A DNA stretch of 64,000 bases from Lepidostoma basale (lineage: Eukaryota > Arthropoda > Insecta > Trichoptera > Lepidostomatidae): the NCBI GenBank assembly GCA_022606425.2, contig JAHDVF020000240.1, positions 3,247,501 through 3,311,500 of the forward strand, written 5' to 3'. Position numbers and translations under genes: made by a program. Positions within the stretch are counted from its first letter, which is position 1, and each line of letters begins with the position of its first letter. Shown here in pieces: positions 40,478 to 49,959 of this stretch. The notes under the pieces were generated by a model. That model was given only the letters and a program-made list of their open reading frames with translations, was not told where the DNA came from and made no database searches.

Positions 40478-40660
40478 CGTCCATTGTTTTGGCCAAAACA
40501 TTATGATACTACATAATAAACTATTTATTACAAAAAAACTTTTATATGTTGATATATTATTGAAACACCTGATGATGTCAACATAGGTTAACGAAACAGC
40601 TGTCGCGAAAAATAAAAATACGGTTGTGATGCATTAAACAAAGTATTTTTTTTAATTTGA
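40478..40660 (+). mobile_element. HH3 element
   Basis: Left end signature CCATTGTTTTGGCCAAAAC on the opposite strand and a plus-strand ribozyme with body AAAATAAAAATACGGTTGTG. A shortened inverted pair with the left core deleted. Confidence 0.75.
40569..40604 (+). ncRNA. Hammerhead-like ribozyme motif, family HH3, best copy
   Basis: Perfect first box CTGATGA, extra T, stem II GTCAAC/GTTAAC (one mismatch) with an ATAG loop, GAA, self-complementary ACAGCTGT, then C. Stem I short and imperfect. Confidence 0.75.
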
Positions 40661-40744
40661 CATCTAATAATTAAATTATAATTAATGTTCCTTTTTTTAA
40701 ATCCTTATTTTATAAACGTTCCAAAATAAATCATAATAACATCA

Positions 40745-40850
40745 TATTCATTGTTTCCTGAACAATGATGTAAAGCTCCATATTCTTATGTCTTAGAAGG
40801 GCGAAACATGTCATTCCCATAAAATATAATATAATAATACCAACATTACA
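40745..40850. mobile_element. HH2 shortened inverted pair
   Basis: Starts as a minus-strand HH2 end (TTGTTTCCTGAACAATGATG) and switches to a plus-strand core at 40783-40812 lacking its first box (CTTAGAAGGGCGAAACATGTC). Confidence 0.62.
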
Positions 40851-41055
40851 GCATCGTCAAAACAGACCTTATTTGTAAACAATTTTATAATGTTTTAAAT
40901 ATTTATATAATATGACTGATGAAGGGCTGGTTAGTCCGAAACATTTTTGATATTTAATTTAATTTTTTTAAATAAATGTGAGTGTTGTATACAAAGCATA
41001 AAAAAAGAAACATTAAATATCTACAACATAAAGTTATGGCGACATAGAATAAATT
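40851..41055 (+). mobile_element. HH1 element
   Basis: CAAAACAGACCTTATTTGTA leader, AACAATTTTATAATG, ribozyme, GTGTTGTATACAAAGCATA and the TATGGCGACATAGAA end. Confidence 0.78.
40916..40947 (+). ncRNA. Hammerhead-like ribozyme motif, family HH1
   Basis: First box CTGATGA, extra A, stem II GGGCT/AGTCC, GAA, ACATTT (palindrome broken by one base), T. Stem I AATATGA/TGATATT with one mismatch. Confidence 0.75.
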
Positions 41056-41189
41056 ATATTCATTTTATTTCAAAAGTGTTCCTTTTCCTTCTCAGAAGCT
41101 TAAGAGGTTAAAATTTATTAATACGTTAAAAAATATATTTTAATATTTTAGGAAAATTTGATTTTACGTCAAAACTGAAAAATCTAACA

Positions 41190-41290
41190 ATTGATACGAA
41201 TGAAAATATCTATTTTCTAGAAGTAATGTTATATTTAATGCGAATGACGTGTTTCGGCCTTGCTAGGCAATATCAAATGTGTCAAATGTC
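41190..41290 (-). mobile_element. HH2 element
   Basis: Core 41246-41276: TTGATAT, stem II TGCCTAG/AAGGCC-like, GAA, palindromic-like ACACGT, then C. HH2 body downstream; promoter part missing. Confidence 0.65.
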
Positions 41291-41804
41291 AAATCAAATC
41301 AAATCAGTTTATTATATTAACTCAACAGACATTACAAATATATAACACAATACCAGGACAACGCCTTACCATGGCGAAACTTAGCATTAAAATAAAAAAT
41401 TAAAAAAATACGTAAAACTGTTTTAATTAGCATTTTTTTTTAATATGAAATATTAAAAAAATACATATATTTTTAAAATATATTAAATAAATAAAATAGC
41501 CATTCTTTTAAAATGAAAATTCAAGCCTTCATGCTTATGAATCTTTTCGAAATATCGGTTATTTTACTTGAGAAAGTCACCCCTCTTTGGAAGCGGAAAA
41601 ACCAATAGTATGCTATCAGTAAAAGTTTATTTTCTCTTTCAAACAATAAGTTTTGTAACTATGCTATCGGAGTGTTTGGAAGTTTGTATGATTTCACTTG
41701 TAGAATATAAAAATATCTAGAAGAATTAATACCAACTTCTTAGATACAATTCTTATATAACAAATAAATAAAGAACACGATATATTTTTAATGCATTATC
41801 AATA
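41291..41804. other. No gene recognised
   Basis: AT-rich; 41282-41330 repeats AAATC/TCAAATG units (low complexity). Confidence 0.45.
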
Positions 41805-42000
41805 TTAATATGGATGAAAACGTCAGTCTTTTAGGAGTTTTATTAAATTTTATATGAAATGACTTGTTTCGCACTTCTAAAGCATTATCAAATAGCTTTG
41901 ATAATGCCTTGCATACATACATTTGATAATGTCTTAAAAGGGCGAAACATGCCATTCCATATCAAATTTATTAAAACTCCTAGAAGAATTTTGATTTTAT
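41805..42000. mobile_element. HH2 inverted pair
   Basis: Minus core 41861-41891 (ACAAGT in stem III) and plus core 41923-41952 face each other; a third partial TTTGATAATGCCTT lies between. Arms share AGGAGTTTTATTAAATTT and its complement. Confidence 0.75.
41923..41952 (+). ncRNA. Hammerhead-like motif, family HH2
   Basis: First box TTGATAA (two departures), extra T, stem II GTCTT/AGGGC imperfect, GAA, ACATGC, then C. Confidence 0.5.
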
Positions 42001-42002
42001 CT

Positions 42003-42180
42003 TGCTAAAAAGCAGCGCGTTTGATTTTTCCTACATTTAAAAAAACTTTAGTCAGGCGAAACAGGTCAATCACATAAAATTTAACAAAACTTCTAGAAAA
42101 CAAAGGTTTTCATTTATATTAATTACTTAGTATGGATTTTACATCATTGTTCAAGAAACAATAAAAAATCAATATTAAAC
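42003..42180 (+). mobile_element. HH2 element with 3' end
   Basis: Leader AGCAGCGCGTTTGATTTTT, degraded core (TAGTCAGGCGAAACAGGTC at 42049-42067), the body, and the 3' end TTTTACATCATTGTTCAAG then AAACAATAA. Useful for the family consensus. Confidence 0.7.
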
Positions 42181-42194
42181 TAACTAACTATTAT

Positions 42195-42350
42195 ATTTGA
42201 CTTTTTCTTTTTTATATACAACACTATTAAAATTACATATGAGACATATTTCGGACAACCAATACTTCTTTAGTGATACATATTTGAAATATACATATTT
42301 GAAATATTATAAAATTGTTTACAAATATGATCTATTTTGATGGATGTAAC
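42195..42350 (-). mobile_element. HH1 element, minus strand
   Basis: Body TATACAACACTATT complement, core 42243-42273 with CTAAAGA, stem II imperfect, GTCC, GAA, ATATGT, C. The 5' part ATTTGTAAACAATTTTATAA is present. Confidence 0.72.
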
Positions 42351-42528
42351 ATCGAACAAAAATATTATTCCCCGACTTTTTGAAAAATGACGAATAAGCA
42401 TATAAGAATTTAAATAATTGTTTTTTATTTAATCATTTTTATTATTTTTCTTTGAACACTGATGTGAAACTCCATATTAAATAATTAATACGAATGAAAA
42501 CGTCTGTTTTCTTAAATTTTATGTGAAT

Positions 42529-42559
42529 GACATGTTTTCCCTGTCTAAGGCATTATCAA
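42529..42559 (-). ncRNA. Hammerhead-like motif, family HH2
   Basis: First box TTGATAA, extra T, stem II GCCTT/AGGG, then GAA altered to AAA, ACATGT, C. Probably inactive. Confidence 0.5.
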
Positions 42560-42585
42560 ACGTAGCAAAAAATTAAACGCGCTGC

Positions 42586-42597
42586 TATTTATACACA
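42586..42597 (-). promoter_or_regulatory. TATA-like box of HH2
   Basis: TGTATAAATAGC on the minus strand, about 30 nt upstream of the ribozyme start box. The same spacing is seen at 6630 and 54821, which argues for a Pol II promoter placing the transcript start next to the hammerhead. Confidence 0.55.
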
Positions 42598-42665
42598 CGA
42601 ATTAAAGGAGCAGAATACGGTAATTTCAGGTAATTTACGTGGCCCAATACAAAATTAAGAGATAA

Positions 42666-43377
42666 ATCCAGAAAACGAAAGTATTATCTGGAATTAGTTA
42701 ATTTCATGAAAACAATGAAAACTAAATGAAGTTATATATAGCAGAAAAGAATTTAAATTAAAAAAAGTGTTTTCAAAATTCTATTTTTAAATACTTTACT
42801 TGAAAAATTGTTTACAAACTATTTTCAAATATGTTTTTCTAATCTATAAATCAGACGTTTTCATGTTCTTATATGCACTAGGAGTGTATTTCGTGTAACG
42901 TTTTTATAATATATAAAAATAATACTGTGATTTTATTTTATAAGGCGAAGATAATTTGAAACATAGACACTATATTCTCGGTCAAGGTCAGAGAAAATAC
43001 TAGTACGTGTAAAAATATATTCTTAAATTGCCAATGTTCAGTTATGTATAATACTTTTTCATATTTAAAACATAAAAACTTTAATTTGCAGTTATAATAT
43101 TTTATTTGTAATGTGATTTGTTTACCTTTGTAATAAATTAAAACTCACCTAACTTTATCACAACAAAACGACGGAATATTATACTAGAATATAAAATATA
43201 GCAAAATAAAAATAATGTTACTTAAATGCAAATTTATAATCTTATTTTAGACGTTATACTTAATTTATAAATTATAAACTACTTCATTTTGGCTATTGCG
43301 AAATTAAACAGCCATCCTAGAGTGCTATAAAGAAATTATTTTGTAATAAAATATTTTATGCCCTAGGTCTAAATTAA
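42666..43377. other. No repeat or gene recognised
   Basis: AT-rich. If the block at 43384 is an exon, this is the beginning of its intron on the minus strand. Confidence 0.4.
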
Positions 43378-43930
43378 ACTCACTTTAGTGGAACTTGGAG
43401 CGTAAAAATTCAAATCTCGAAAGGAACACTCACAAACGTCAGATACGAAGTTTAAATCGCGAACGTTGGAATGTTTTTCAAAATGCTCCGCGCGGATTGG
43501 AGACGCGCGACTAGAACCGTTTTTATCGGTCGACTGAACGCTAAAGTCGCTGAATGCTTCGAGAGCCCTGTTCAAACATTCAAACCAACCCACCGGGCCC
43601 CAGTCGCCGTCGCGGCATAGTCAACTCACACAAAATTCAAACCTAATCTAAGCATTTATTATTAAAATGCAGACTAATGAAACGCGGCTGAAGCGACGCA
43701 GATAAGTTTGCTTCGCCGCGTCGGCGTTGCGCGGTATTTTGAAGTGTCTTGTTTTTCGGAGGGCAAGAAGCGCATGCGCCGTATACGTCAAAGTTTTCCA
43801 TTTTCTCTGAACTTTCGGGGCAAAGTTCGAACTTTTGAGGATGCAAGAGCCGTTTTTGAGGAGTGCTAGCAACATGTGTTGGCGAAGTTTCATATTTAGA
43901 CACACGCCCGAAACTCACATGCAAGTGAAT
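43378..43930 (-). other. Candidate host first exon/promoter, CpG-rich, with splice donor
   Basis: Compared with its surroundings this block is strikingly CpG-rich (GTCGCGCGTCTCC, CAACGCCGACGCGGCGAAG) and shares nothing with the repeats in the window. On the minus strand it ends in CTAAA-GTGAGT (donor at 43378-43383), a near-consensus 5' splice site. TTCAGTCG at about 43530 resembles an insect initiator. Overlapping ORFs of 74 to 93 codons occur, none with a known domain, so it is more likely a 5' UTR exon than coding. It could also be a GC-rich regulatory block without a transcript. Confidence 0.45.
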
Positions 43931-44868
43931 TTATGGAAATGAATTTGAAACTTTAGACAGTATCTGTGAAAATGTGGAAAAACACAGCAGCATGTAGGTC
44001 GTTAGTGTCTTTTAAAGAAAACGATGACATATATTCTTAAAAATAAAAGTATTATAAATACTTTCAAAGTTACAAATTCAAAACAAAATTAATTTAAAAT
44101 TATTGAAGTATATTTTCGTATGTCATATTTTTATGTCGGTAGCTTGTATTGTGTTTTGTATTTATTTGTCGGACAGAGTAAACACTACAAGAGTTTGACT
44201 ATTCACTCCCTACAGATTAACACTTGTTAAAATTGCGGAATATTATAAACAGAAGGATAATCATTTTACCGTTTTATTTGAACGTTTTTTTAATTCATAA
44301 TTGCTAGTTAATATGCGTATCGAATATAATCATTGCGTCTGTAAACAAAACACATCGTGGCATCTTGCCAATCTCTTGTGAACATGCTAAATGTTGGAAT
44401 GATCACATTGCAACTTACGGATTACATATTTACTGCAATTATTTACACAAGTACCGCATACAAAAATACTACTTTCAAGTGCGTCAGAAGAATGATATAT
44501 AATTATTTCAAACGATTATGAGAGCGTTGGAAATATCTGAAGCATTATGAATCAAAACAAAATATCAGGTGTTCTTTTTTTAAATAAGATAAATGCAGCG
44601 ATTTGTGTCTTTCGAACGTTACTTAAAATATTTGCCCGCTACAGCTGACTTAGGTCAGATAAACAGGTCGTGCGCATCCGGATCTTGAGTGTCATACTTT
44701 GATATTCGAGGAAAATACTGCTTAAATAATTTTTTCATATCCTATGTGGTCTTGAATGTTACCAATATTTGTAGACAAATACTGGATTTTACCCATTGCG
44801 GGTAAATCATTCTTTAAGGATTGATTGTATCTCAATAGAGTGTAATGTCAATGTAGATTGAACTAAAA
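43931..44868. other. No repeat or gene recognised
   Basis: Unique-looking AT-rich DNA; would be the upstream region if 43378-43930 is a first exon. Confidence 0.45.
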
Positions 44869-44871
44869 ACA

Positions 44872-45052
44872 TGTGAAGTGTGGTGCAACATAGTAGCATA
44901 TATAAAACTTCCAAAAATTTGTCAGACGTGGTGGTCGTAATAAGGGCTGAATGGGGAATGTTGTTAACATAAAGCGATTGCTTAACCCAACCAATGGCAG
45001 GTCATAAGTCCTGTAAACGCCTCGACCACCATATTCTGTTTCCAAAAAAACT
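44872..45052 (-). repeat. R1 dispersed repeat, copy 2
   Basis: Minus-strand match: GGAAACAGAATATGGTGGTC, GACCTGCCATTGGTTGGG, CTGACAAATTTTTGGAAG. Abuts LINE-B exactly at its 3' end. Confidence 0.78.
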
Positions 45053-45692
45053 ATGTGGTCTGTTCTCCAGAGTGTTGCTCCTCCTGTGAGGTAGACTTCC
45101 AACTGTCCTTCCATCTTTCAGGAGGTCTTCCACGAGGACGAGTCCCATGAGGCTAATTATGCAACGCCGGAGTCTGGCGGTGTCCATTCTTTGAACATGC
45201 CCGTACTAGTTCCTTTTTTGCTGTCTGCTCCATCTTGTAATATCCTCAACCTCACATATCTCTCTTATTCTGATGTTCCTCACGCGATATCTCCACGTCT
45301 TGCCTGCTATCGTCCTCAGTGTCTTCATCTCGGAAGTCCTCAAAACTTGTTTGGTCCTTACTGTGTCTGCCCTTGCTTCGATGCCACATGTTATTTTTGG
45401 TCTTACGTATGCTGTATAGATTCTCATCTTACTCTTAATGGCCATGTCTTTGTTTTTCCATATTGTGGATTTAAGAGCGCCAGAGATTGCAGCTGGCTTG
45501 TTAACTTGGGCTTGTATTTCTTCCCGCAGATCAGATCCTCCAACCAGGTCTATGCCTAGATACTTGAAGGTCCTGACCTGTTCTATGGGTTGATTTTCTT
45601 TAACCAGGTTCCATGTTTTGGGTATTTTGGAAAAGGTCATACATTATGTTTTTTCGATACAGATCGTCATTTTGTATTTCTTACAGGTGTAA
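45053..45692 (-). mobile_element. LINE-B, long copy
   Basis: A 144-codon minus-strand frame: NQPIEQVRTFKYLGIDLVGG, EEIQAQVNKPAAISGALKST, WKNKDMAIKSKMRIYTAYVR, ARADTVRTKQVLRTSEMKTL, ICEVEDITRWSRQQKRN; then a frameshift to the RDEYGHVQ and GTRPRGRPPERWKD end. RT end plus C-terminal domain, better kept than the copy at 11458 but shorter upstream (no YADD). Confidence 0.9.
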
Positions 45693-45695
45693 TAT

Positions 45696-45905
45696 AAATA
45701 AACAACAACAACAACAACAACAAACCATCAAGCCGTTTCCCCGCAGGGGTAGACAGAGAGAATGGACCGCCACACTACTCTATCCTGGCAAACCTCTCTA
45801 GCTTCCTCCACATTCATACAACGAGTCATACACGCACGTCGATCCCTCCGACTTCTAACATGACCAACCTTTAAAATTTGATTAATTTGGTCATGCCATG
45901 CCATA
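45696..45905 (-). mobile_element. LINE-A2 with GTT tail
   Basis: Long AAC run (complement of the GTT tail) then VVWRSILSVYPCGETA, RACMTRCMNVEEAREVCQDR, HDQINQILKVGHVRSRRD. Upstream cut at AWHD. Confidence 0.88.
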
Positions 45906-45934
45906 AATAAACAAATATCCATAAAAAAGCTAAA

Positions 45935-46297
45935 ATGGCTGTGGATACTCTGTGTATGATAGAGTGTCGAATGAAAATATAAGAAGTGAATGCGGTGCGA
46001 ATGATGGTGCTATGAACAAAATAATGAAAGGATCATTAAGAATGAATGAAGAATGAATGGTAAAAAAAAATATATGTTAACAATGTAAATGGAACTAGAA
46101 ATAGTGGAACACCGAGGAAAACGTGGCACGATCAAATAAATCAAATATTGAATGTCGGCCACGTGAGAAGTTAGAGAAATCGACGCACGTGCATGACACG
46201 TTGAGGAAGCGAGAGAAATATGTCAGGAAAGAAAAGTGTGGCAGTCCATTATTTCTGCCTACCCCTTCGGGGAGACGACGTGATGGTTAGTTAGTAT
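45935..46297 (+). mobile_element. LINE-A1 with TTAG tail, deletions
   Basis: Starts at CGYSVYDRVSNENIRSEC and lies head to head with the previous LINE-A2, 30 nt away. It lacks WFGHMER and part of TRCMNVEEA. Ends GTGATGGTTAGTTAG. Confidence 0.85.
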
Positions 46298-46464
46298 ATT
46301 TAGTTTAATGAATTTTAAATTATTGAATAATTTTTTTGTCATGCCACATTTTCATATTGATAACTTGTATGAAGATTCGTATTTATTTTTTAACAGAAAT
46401 ACCTAAATTTATAATCTATTTTGCTTTTGTCTACATAATCATCTGCCATTAATTGTTACCTTAT
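46298..46464. other. No gene recognised
   Basis: AT-rich, nothing seen. Confidence 0.4.
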
Positions 46465-46640
46465 TTCGTTGTTTGGTATTCGATCATACATCGTTTTCCC
46501 CAAACATTTCATGGTGATCTCATTTCTACGACATTTTCCTAATGTCATCCGTCTTTTGTCAGTTCTATGTTTTGCTTCCATACATAAGGGTAGGGCACTA
46601 GAACTGCATTATGCACTGCTATCTTCGCTTCAGTGGATGT
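46465..46640 (-). mobile_element. LINE-A fragment, upstream domain
   Basis: Minus strand: HNAVLVPYPYVWKQNIELTK and an MRSP-KCLGKTMYDRIPNN-like stretch, nearest to LINE-A3. No 3' end. Confidence 0.65.
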
Positions 46641-46664
46641 ATTTTTATTTGCAGTGATGACATA

Positions 46665-46945
46665 AAATGTAATTATATTTACGATTTTTTTTATGAATTA
46701 AAACACTGTTTTTATCACTTTTGAGTTAATTTTTCTCTATGTTTCAAAGGCTTTTACACCTTCGTAATCGGGATAACGTATAAATATAAGTATAAGTATA
46801 TGAGTTCATAGAGTTTATATCGTTCTCTCGATGATGGAGGTGCAAGCATTCGAAATATGTCGAGATAAATTAACTCAAATTTGATAAAAAAAAAAACAGT
46901 GTTTTAATTAATAAAAAGTCGTCATTATGGAATTACAAAGTGTAA
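46665..46945. mobile_element. HH8 inverted pair
   Basis: Arms ATGAATTAAAACACTGTTTT and complement; left minus core 46735-46771 degraded, right plus core good. A loop of TATAAGTATAAGTATA lies between. Confidence 0.75.
46828..46861 (+). ncRNA. Hammerhead-like motif, family HH8
   Basis: First box TCGATGA, extra T, stem II GGAGG/CATTC imperfect, GAA, ATATGT, then C. Stem I CTC/GAG extended by T-A (4 bp). Confidence 0.58.
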
Positions 46946-46984
46946 ACGCCTAAAGTTTATCAAAAATTAATTATTTTTAAAATA

Positions 46985-47270
46985 CGTACGTGCCCTTTAT
47001 CACCGTGAGAGCCGGTCGCCTAGCATGGATTAGGCACGTATGCCGAGCCGAAGAGACCAGAGCAATCAAGACCCAGTATGCGCCAAGACCAACCGGAGTA
47101 AGACCTCTAGGAAGGCCACAGCGCCTTATGGACAATGTTCTGGCTGATCTGGCTAGGTTAGGCGAATCGGACTGCTGAGAGCAAAAAGCGCAGAATCGAG
47201 GAGCTTGAAGGAAAATCATCAAGGTGGCTATAACTCTTCAAGAGATGTATGGCCAGATGAAGTAAGAAAG
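46985..47270 (+). mobile_element. LINE-G 3' end
   Basis: AGRLAWIRHVCRAEETRAIK, TQYAPRPTGVRPLGRPQRLM, DNVLADLARLGESDC, stop, then RKIIKVAITLQEMYGQMK and an AAGTAAG-type tail. C-terminal LINE domain; second copy at 52745. Confidence 0.85.
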
Positions 47271-47904
47271 TATATTTAAACATAATAATTCAAACATGCA
47301 AATCTGATATTATATATTATAAATCCTGTTAGGCACATACATTTATAATCCTAGCATTACATTTACTTCTTTTTATTTTTACGACAATCCATAAACGTGC
47401 AAACGTGGTCTCTAGAGGATACTTCATGATGGAGGAGCAAAATCAAACCTGGTCTCAAAACGAATTTCCATCATGATATATTGCAATTCACGATGCCTCC
47501 CCTGGTACTACGTTACAGGGGGTGAGGGCGGCTAGGGGATGGGGGAGAGACGAGGGTGAGACAACAACCCCAACGGACCTGGCACTTTTTGTTGCTTTCA
47601 TAAAATAGCATAAAACTGAAAACAAAATCTCTCCCTTTTAAAAGTTTCACGAGAAGCTTTTCTGTGCGAAATATTGTTGGTTCTATGCTAAATACTGATT
47701 AATATTAAAGTACTTAGGTGTAATTAGAATTTGATGTTATAATTAGAAAATTATTTTAATTAAATCTGAATCTTTTTAGTTAAACGTTATTTAAAATTCT
47801 GTTCTCTAAATATAAAATTATAACAAGATCGAGAATTCACTATCGCTAGAATAATTATATTAATATATACTATATAATATAATTATTACTATTATACATC
47901 TTAC
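47271..47904. other. No gene recognised; GC-rich patch
   Basis: 47440-47580 is GC-rich (GGGGGTGAGGGCGGCTAGGG) and not matched elsewhere in the window. Confidence 0.4.
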
Positions 47905-47908
47905 AATG

Positions 47909-48208
47909 TGTGCACCATCTAAAAAGAACATTTTGTGCTAAATTATTTTTATTTTGTTATTTTATTTTATATGGTAAACAAATTATATGTTAATGATGTA
48001 AATGGAACCAGAAAGAGAGGAAGACCGAGGAAAACGTGGCACGATCAAATAAATCAAATATTGAATGTCGGTCATGTGAGGAGTCAGAGAAATAGACGCG
48101 CGTGCATGACACGATAATGAATGTTGATGAAGCGAGACAAATGTCGGGAAAGAAAAGTGTGGCGGTCCATTCTTTCTGCCTACCCCTTCGGGAGTTAGTT
48201 AGTTAGTT
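47909..48208 (+). mobile_element. SINE2 5' part fused to LINE-A1 3' part
   Basis: 47909-47970 equals the SINE2 5' segment (GTGCACCATCTAAAAAGAAC, TTATTTTTATTTTGTTATTT). From 47971 it is LINE-A1: NKLYVNDVNGTRKRGRPRKT, WHDQINQILNVGHVRSQRNR, with a TTAG tail. The junction is clean. It looks like a template switch and shows how SINE2-type elements can arise. Confidence 0.82.
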
Positions 48209-48734
48209 ATAGAAAAACGTGTTCATGCCGTTTTCGATATAACAAATGAAACAATACAAAATTAATATTCGCTATAAGAATGTTTCTCCTACAATTACTA
48301 CAGCAACTCAGAATGTTCGCTACTGCCGAATTCCCGAACATTGGCCAATATTAATTTGCACGCAAACATCTTACATACTTGAAAAGTTTCTATTCAGCCG
48401 AGTTGGGAAAGTTATTTTGAATTTAACGAAAGTTCATTGAATGAGATATCGGTATTCAGCGAAACATTTCACACGGAAAACTTGGGAAATTTCCTTGATT
48501 CTAGTAATTTTATTATGCTCTTAGGGTTCATGGTAGAGATGGGAAAATTCTCAAAAATTTAAGTCGATACTTTTGTTTCTTTTTTTCATTAAAAAAAAAT
48601 TACTTATTTAATTTCACGTGGTTTTCTTGTTAAAAGTGAATTCGGCAGTTTACTGACATCTAAGGAAAAAAAAATTGAATGTAATTATTTATTTAAAAAA
48701 AAACATTACAAAGTAGAATTAAAAGGCTATAGTA
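48209..48734. other. No gene recognised
   Basis: A 64-codon plus-strand ORF lacks motifs. Confidence 0.4.
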
Positions 48735-48850
48735 ATTGATACTTTTGACTTTTGATAATGCATTACCAAGGCGAAACATGTTATTTATAATATGTTATGA
48801 AATATAAAATAGCCGTTTACATTCCTATTAAGTAAATCATTTATTTTTTA
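48735..48850 (+). mobile_element. HH2 element, 5' part
   Basis: Core and first part of the body only. Confidence 0.6.
48752..48782 (+). ncRNA. Hammerhead-like motif, family HH2
   Basis: First box TTGATAA, extra T, stem II GCATT/AAGGC imperfect, GAA, ACATGT, T. Confidence 0.5.
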
Positions 48851-48934
48851 CTGTCATTAAAATAATATATTCATTCTTCGGAAGTGAACTTTTCTCTATT
48901 TTAGTCAATGAAAAGATTAATTATATTCTAAATA

Positions 48935-48970
48935 TAAAATGGCAGTGCACAATGGTGTTCTTCTTCACAA
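48935..48970 (+). mobile_element. LINE-A 5'-edge fragment
   Basis: ATGGCAGTGCACAATGGTGT TC region (MAVHNGVL), the same 5' edge as several full copies. Confidence 0.5.
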
Positions 48971-49039
48971 GTTATTTTAAGATTATTTTTATACATTATA
49001 GATGTTTACTACCCATGTTTTCTACCCCTGATCTGTATG

Positions 49040-49220
49040 TACATAAATGAGTATGTTTGTAACAGTGTCACCAGTGTGTCGATGCCAGCGAGCCTGGCGA
49101 AACCGCTCGCTGTCGAAATAAAGACATAAGTGAAAGTTGTTAAAAAACGTTGTTTTAATTTATTATTATTTGAAATGAATTTCTATCCAGAGATTTCAGT
49201 TGTGTTTTTCCCCAAACCAA
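49040..49220 (+). mobile_element. HH4 element
   Basis: GTGTCACCAGTGTGTCGATG leader, ribozyme, GTCGAAATAAAGACATAAG, then the 3' end TTTCTATCCAGAGATTTCAG. Confidence 0.78.
49076..49108 (+). ncRNA. Hammerhead-like ribozyme motif, family HH4
   Basis: First box GTGTCGA, extra T, perfect 5-bp stem II GCCAG/CTGGC, GAA, ACCGCT, then C. Stem I CAGT/GCTG (one wobble). Confidence 0.62.
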
Positions 49221-49424
49221 TTTTATTATTTTGTTTATTACTTAAACGGATGAGTCATAAAATATGTATTTACTTTATGAGCCCTTCTTCAGTAACAATA
49301 TATTTATATACTTGAGTATTGAGGGGATACTTATTGTAAATTAAAACAAAGTTATAAACATTCGTATGAAGCACTTAATTTGTGGTGTGACAGTATTAAA
49401 TAAAATAATAAAACATTTTTAGTT
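49221..49424. other. No gene recognised
   Basis: AT-rich, nothing seen. Confidence 0.4.
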
Positions 49425-49462
49425 ATAATATTTATACTAACACCACTTTATTTGTTAACACC

Positions 49463-49494
49463 AACCGGTTTCGCTCCCGTCGGAGCTACGTCAG
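49463..49494 (-). ncRNA. Hammerhead-like ribozyme motif, family HH7
   Basis: First box CTGACGT (last base changed), extra A, stem II GCTCC/GGAGC, GAA, ACCGGT, T. Stem I CACC/GGTG, 4 bp. Confidence 0.75.
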
Positions 49495-49528
49495 GGTGAG
49501 AGAATAAACATCAGTATATTTTCTCACC

Positions 49529-49560
49529 CTGACGAAGCTTCGGCGGGAGCGAAACCGGTT
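49529..49560 (+). ncRNA. Hammerhead-like ribozyme motif, family HH7, partner
   Basis: First box CTGACGA, extra A, stem II GCTTC/GGAGC imperfect, GAA, ACCGGT, T. Stem I is weakened by one base (AGTG after the cleavage position). Confidence 0.7.
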
Positions 49561-49639
49561 AGTGTTAACAAATAAAGTGGTGTTAATACAAATTACTAAA
49601 AGTGTATTATTATTACATTTAACAAAGTTATACAATTTT

Positions 49640-49700
49640 CTGCCTATTTAACAATTGAATTCCACGACGTTAACACCTTAATCTTCAATAAATATTATAT
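49640..49700 (+). mobile_element. HH8/HH9 3' end remnant
   Basis: GAATTCCACGACGTTAACAC then CTTAATCTTCAATAAA. Confidence 0.5.
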
Positions 49701-49732
49701 TTAAATTAAATTAATTATTATTTATATTTCGT

Positions 49733-49947
49733 CTCCACATTATACAAGCACAAGAATATAATATAATACATTAAGCTATTTTTGAGGCAAGGCCAAATAT
49801 GTTAATCCTATTAAAATATAATAAAACTTCTAGAAAACAGACATTTTCATTCGCATTGATTATTTAATATGGAGTTGAAATTCATTATCTCCTCCACATT
49901 ATACAAGCACAAGAATATAATATAATACATTAAGTTATTTTTGAGGC
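49733..49947 (+). mobile_element. HH2 remnant flanked by 56-bp direct repeats
   Basis: Positions 49733-49788 and 49892-49947 are the same 56-nt sequence with one difference (starting CTCCACATTATACAAGCAC). Between them is an HH2 body with CTTCTAGAAAACAGAC and a damaged core (AAGGCCAAATATGTT). Either a very long target-site duplication or a local duplication. Confidence 0.75.
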
Positions 49948-49959
49948 TTGTACGAGTAT

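Larger units (their letters stand above)
42450..42665 (-). mobile_element. HH2 element, most complete
   Basis: Minus strand in order: CCACGTAAATTACCTGAAAT, TCTGCTCCTTTAATTCG, TATA box, GCAGCGCGTTTAATT, TTTGATAATGCC core, body, and TTTCACATCAGTGTTCAAAG end. Defines the HH2 unit of about 200 nt: promoter-like leader, ribozyme, short body. Confidence 0.78.
49425..49615. mobile_element. HH7 foldback with two hammerhead motifs
   Basis: Arms ACACCACTTTATTTGTTAAC and complement, cores 49463-49494 (minus) and 49529-49560 (plus), loop about 35 nt. Same plan as the foldback at 4258. Confidence 0.82.
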
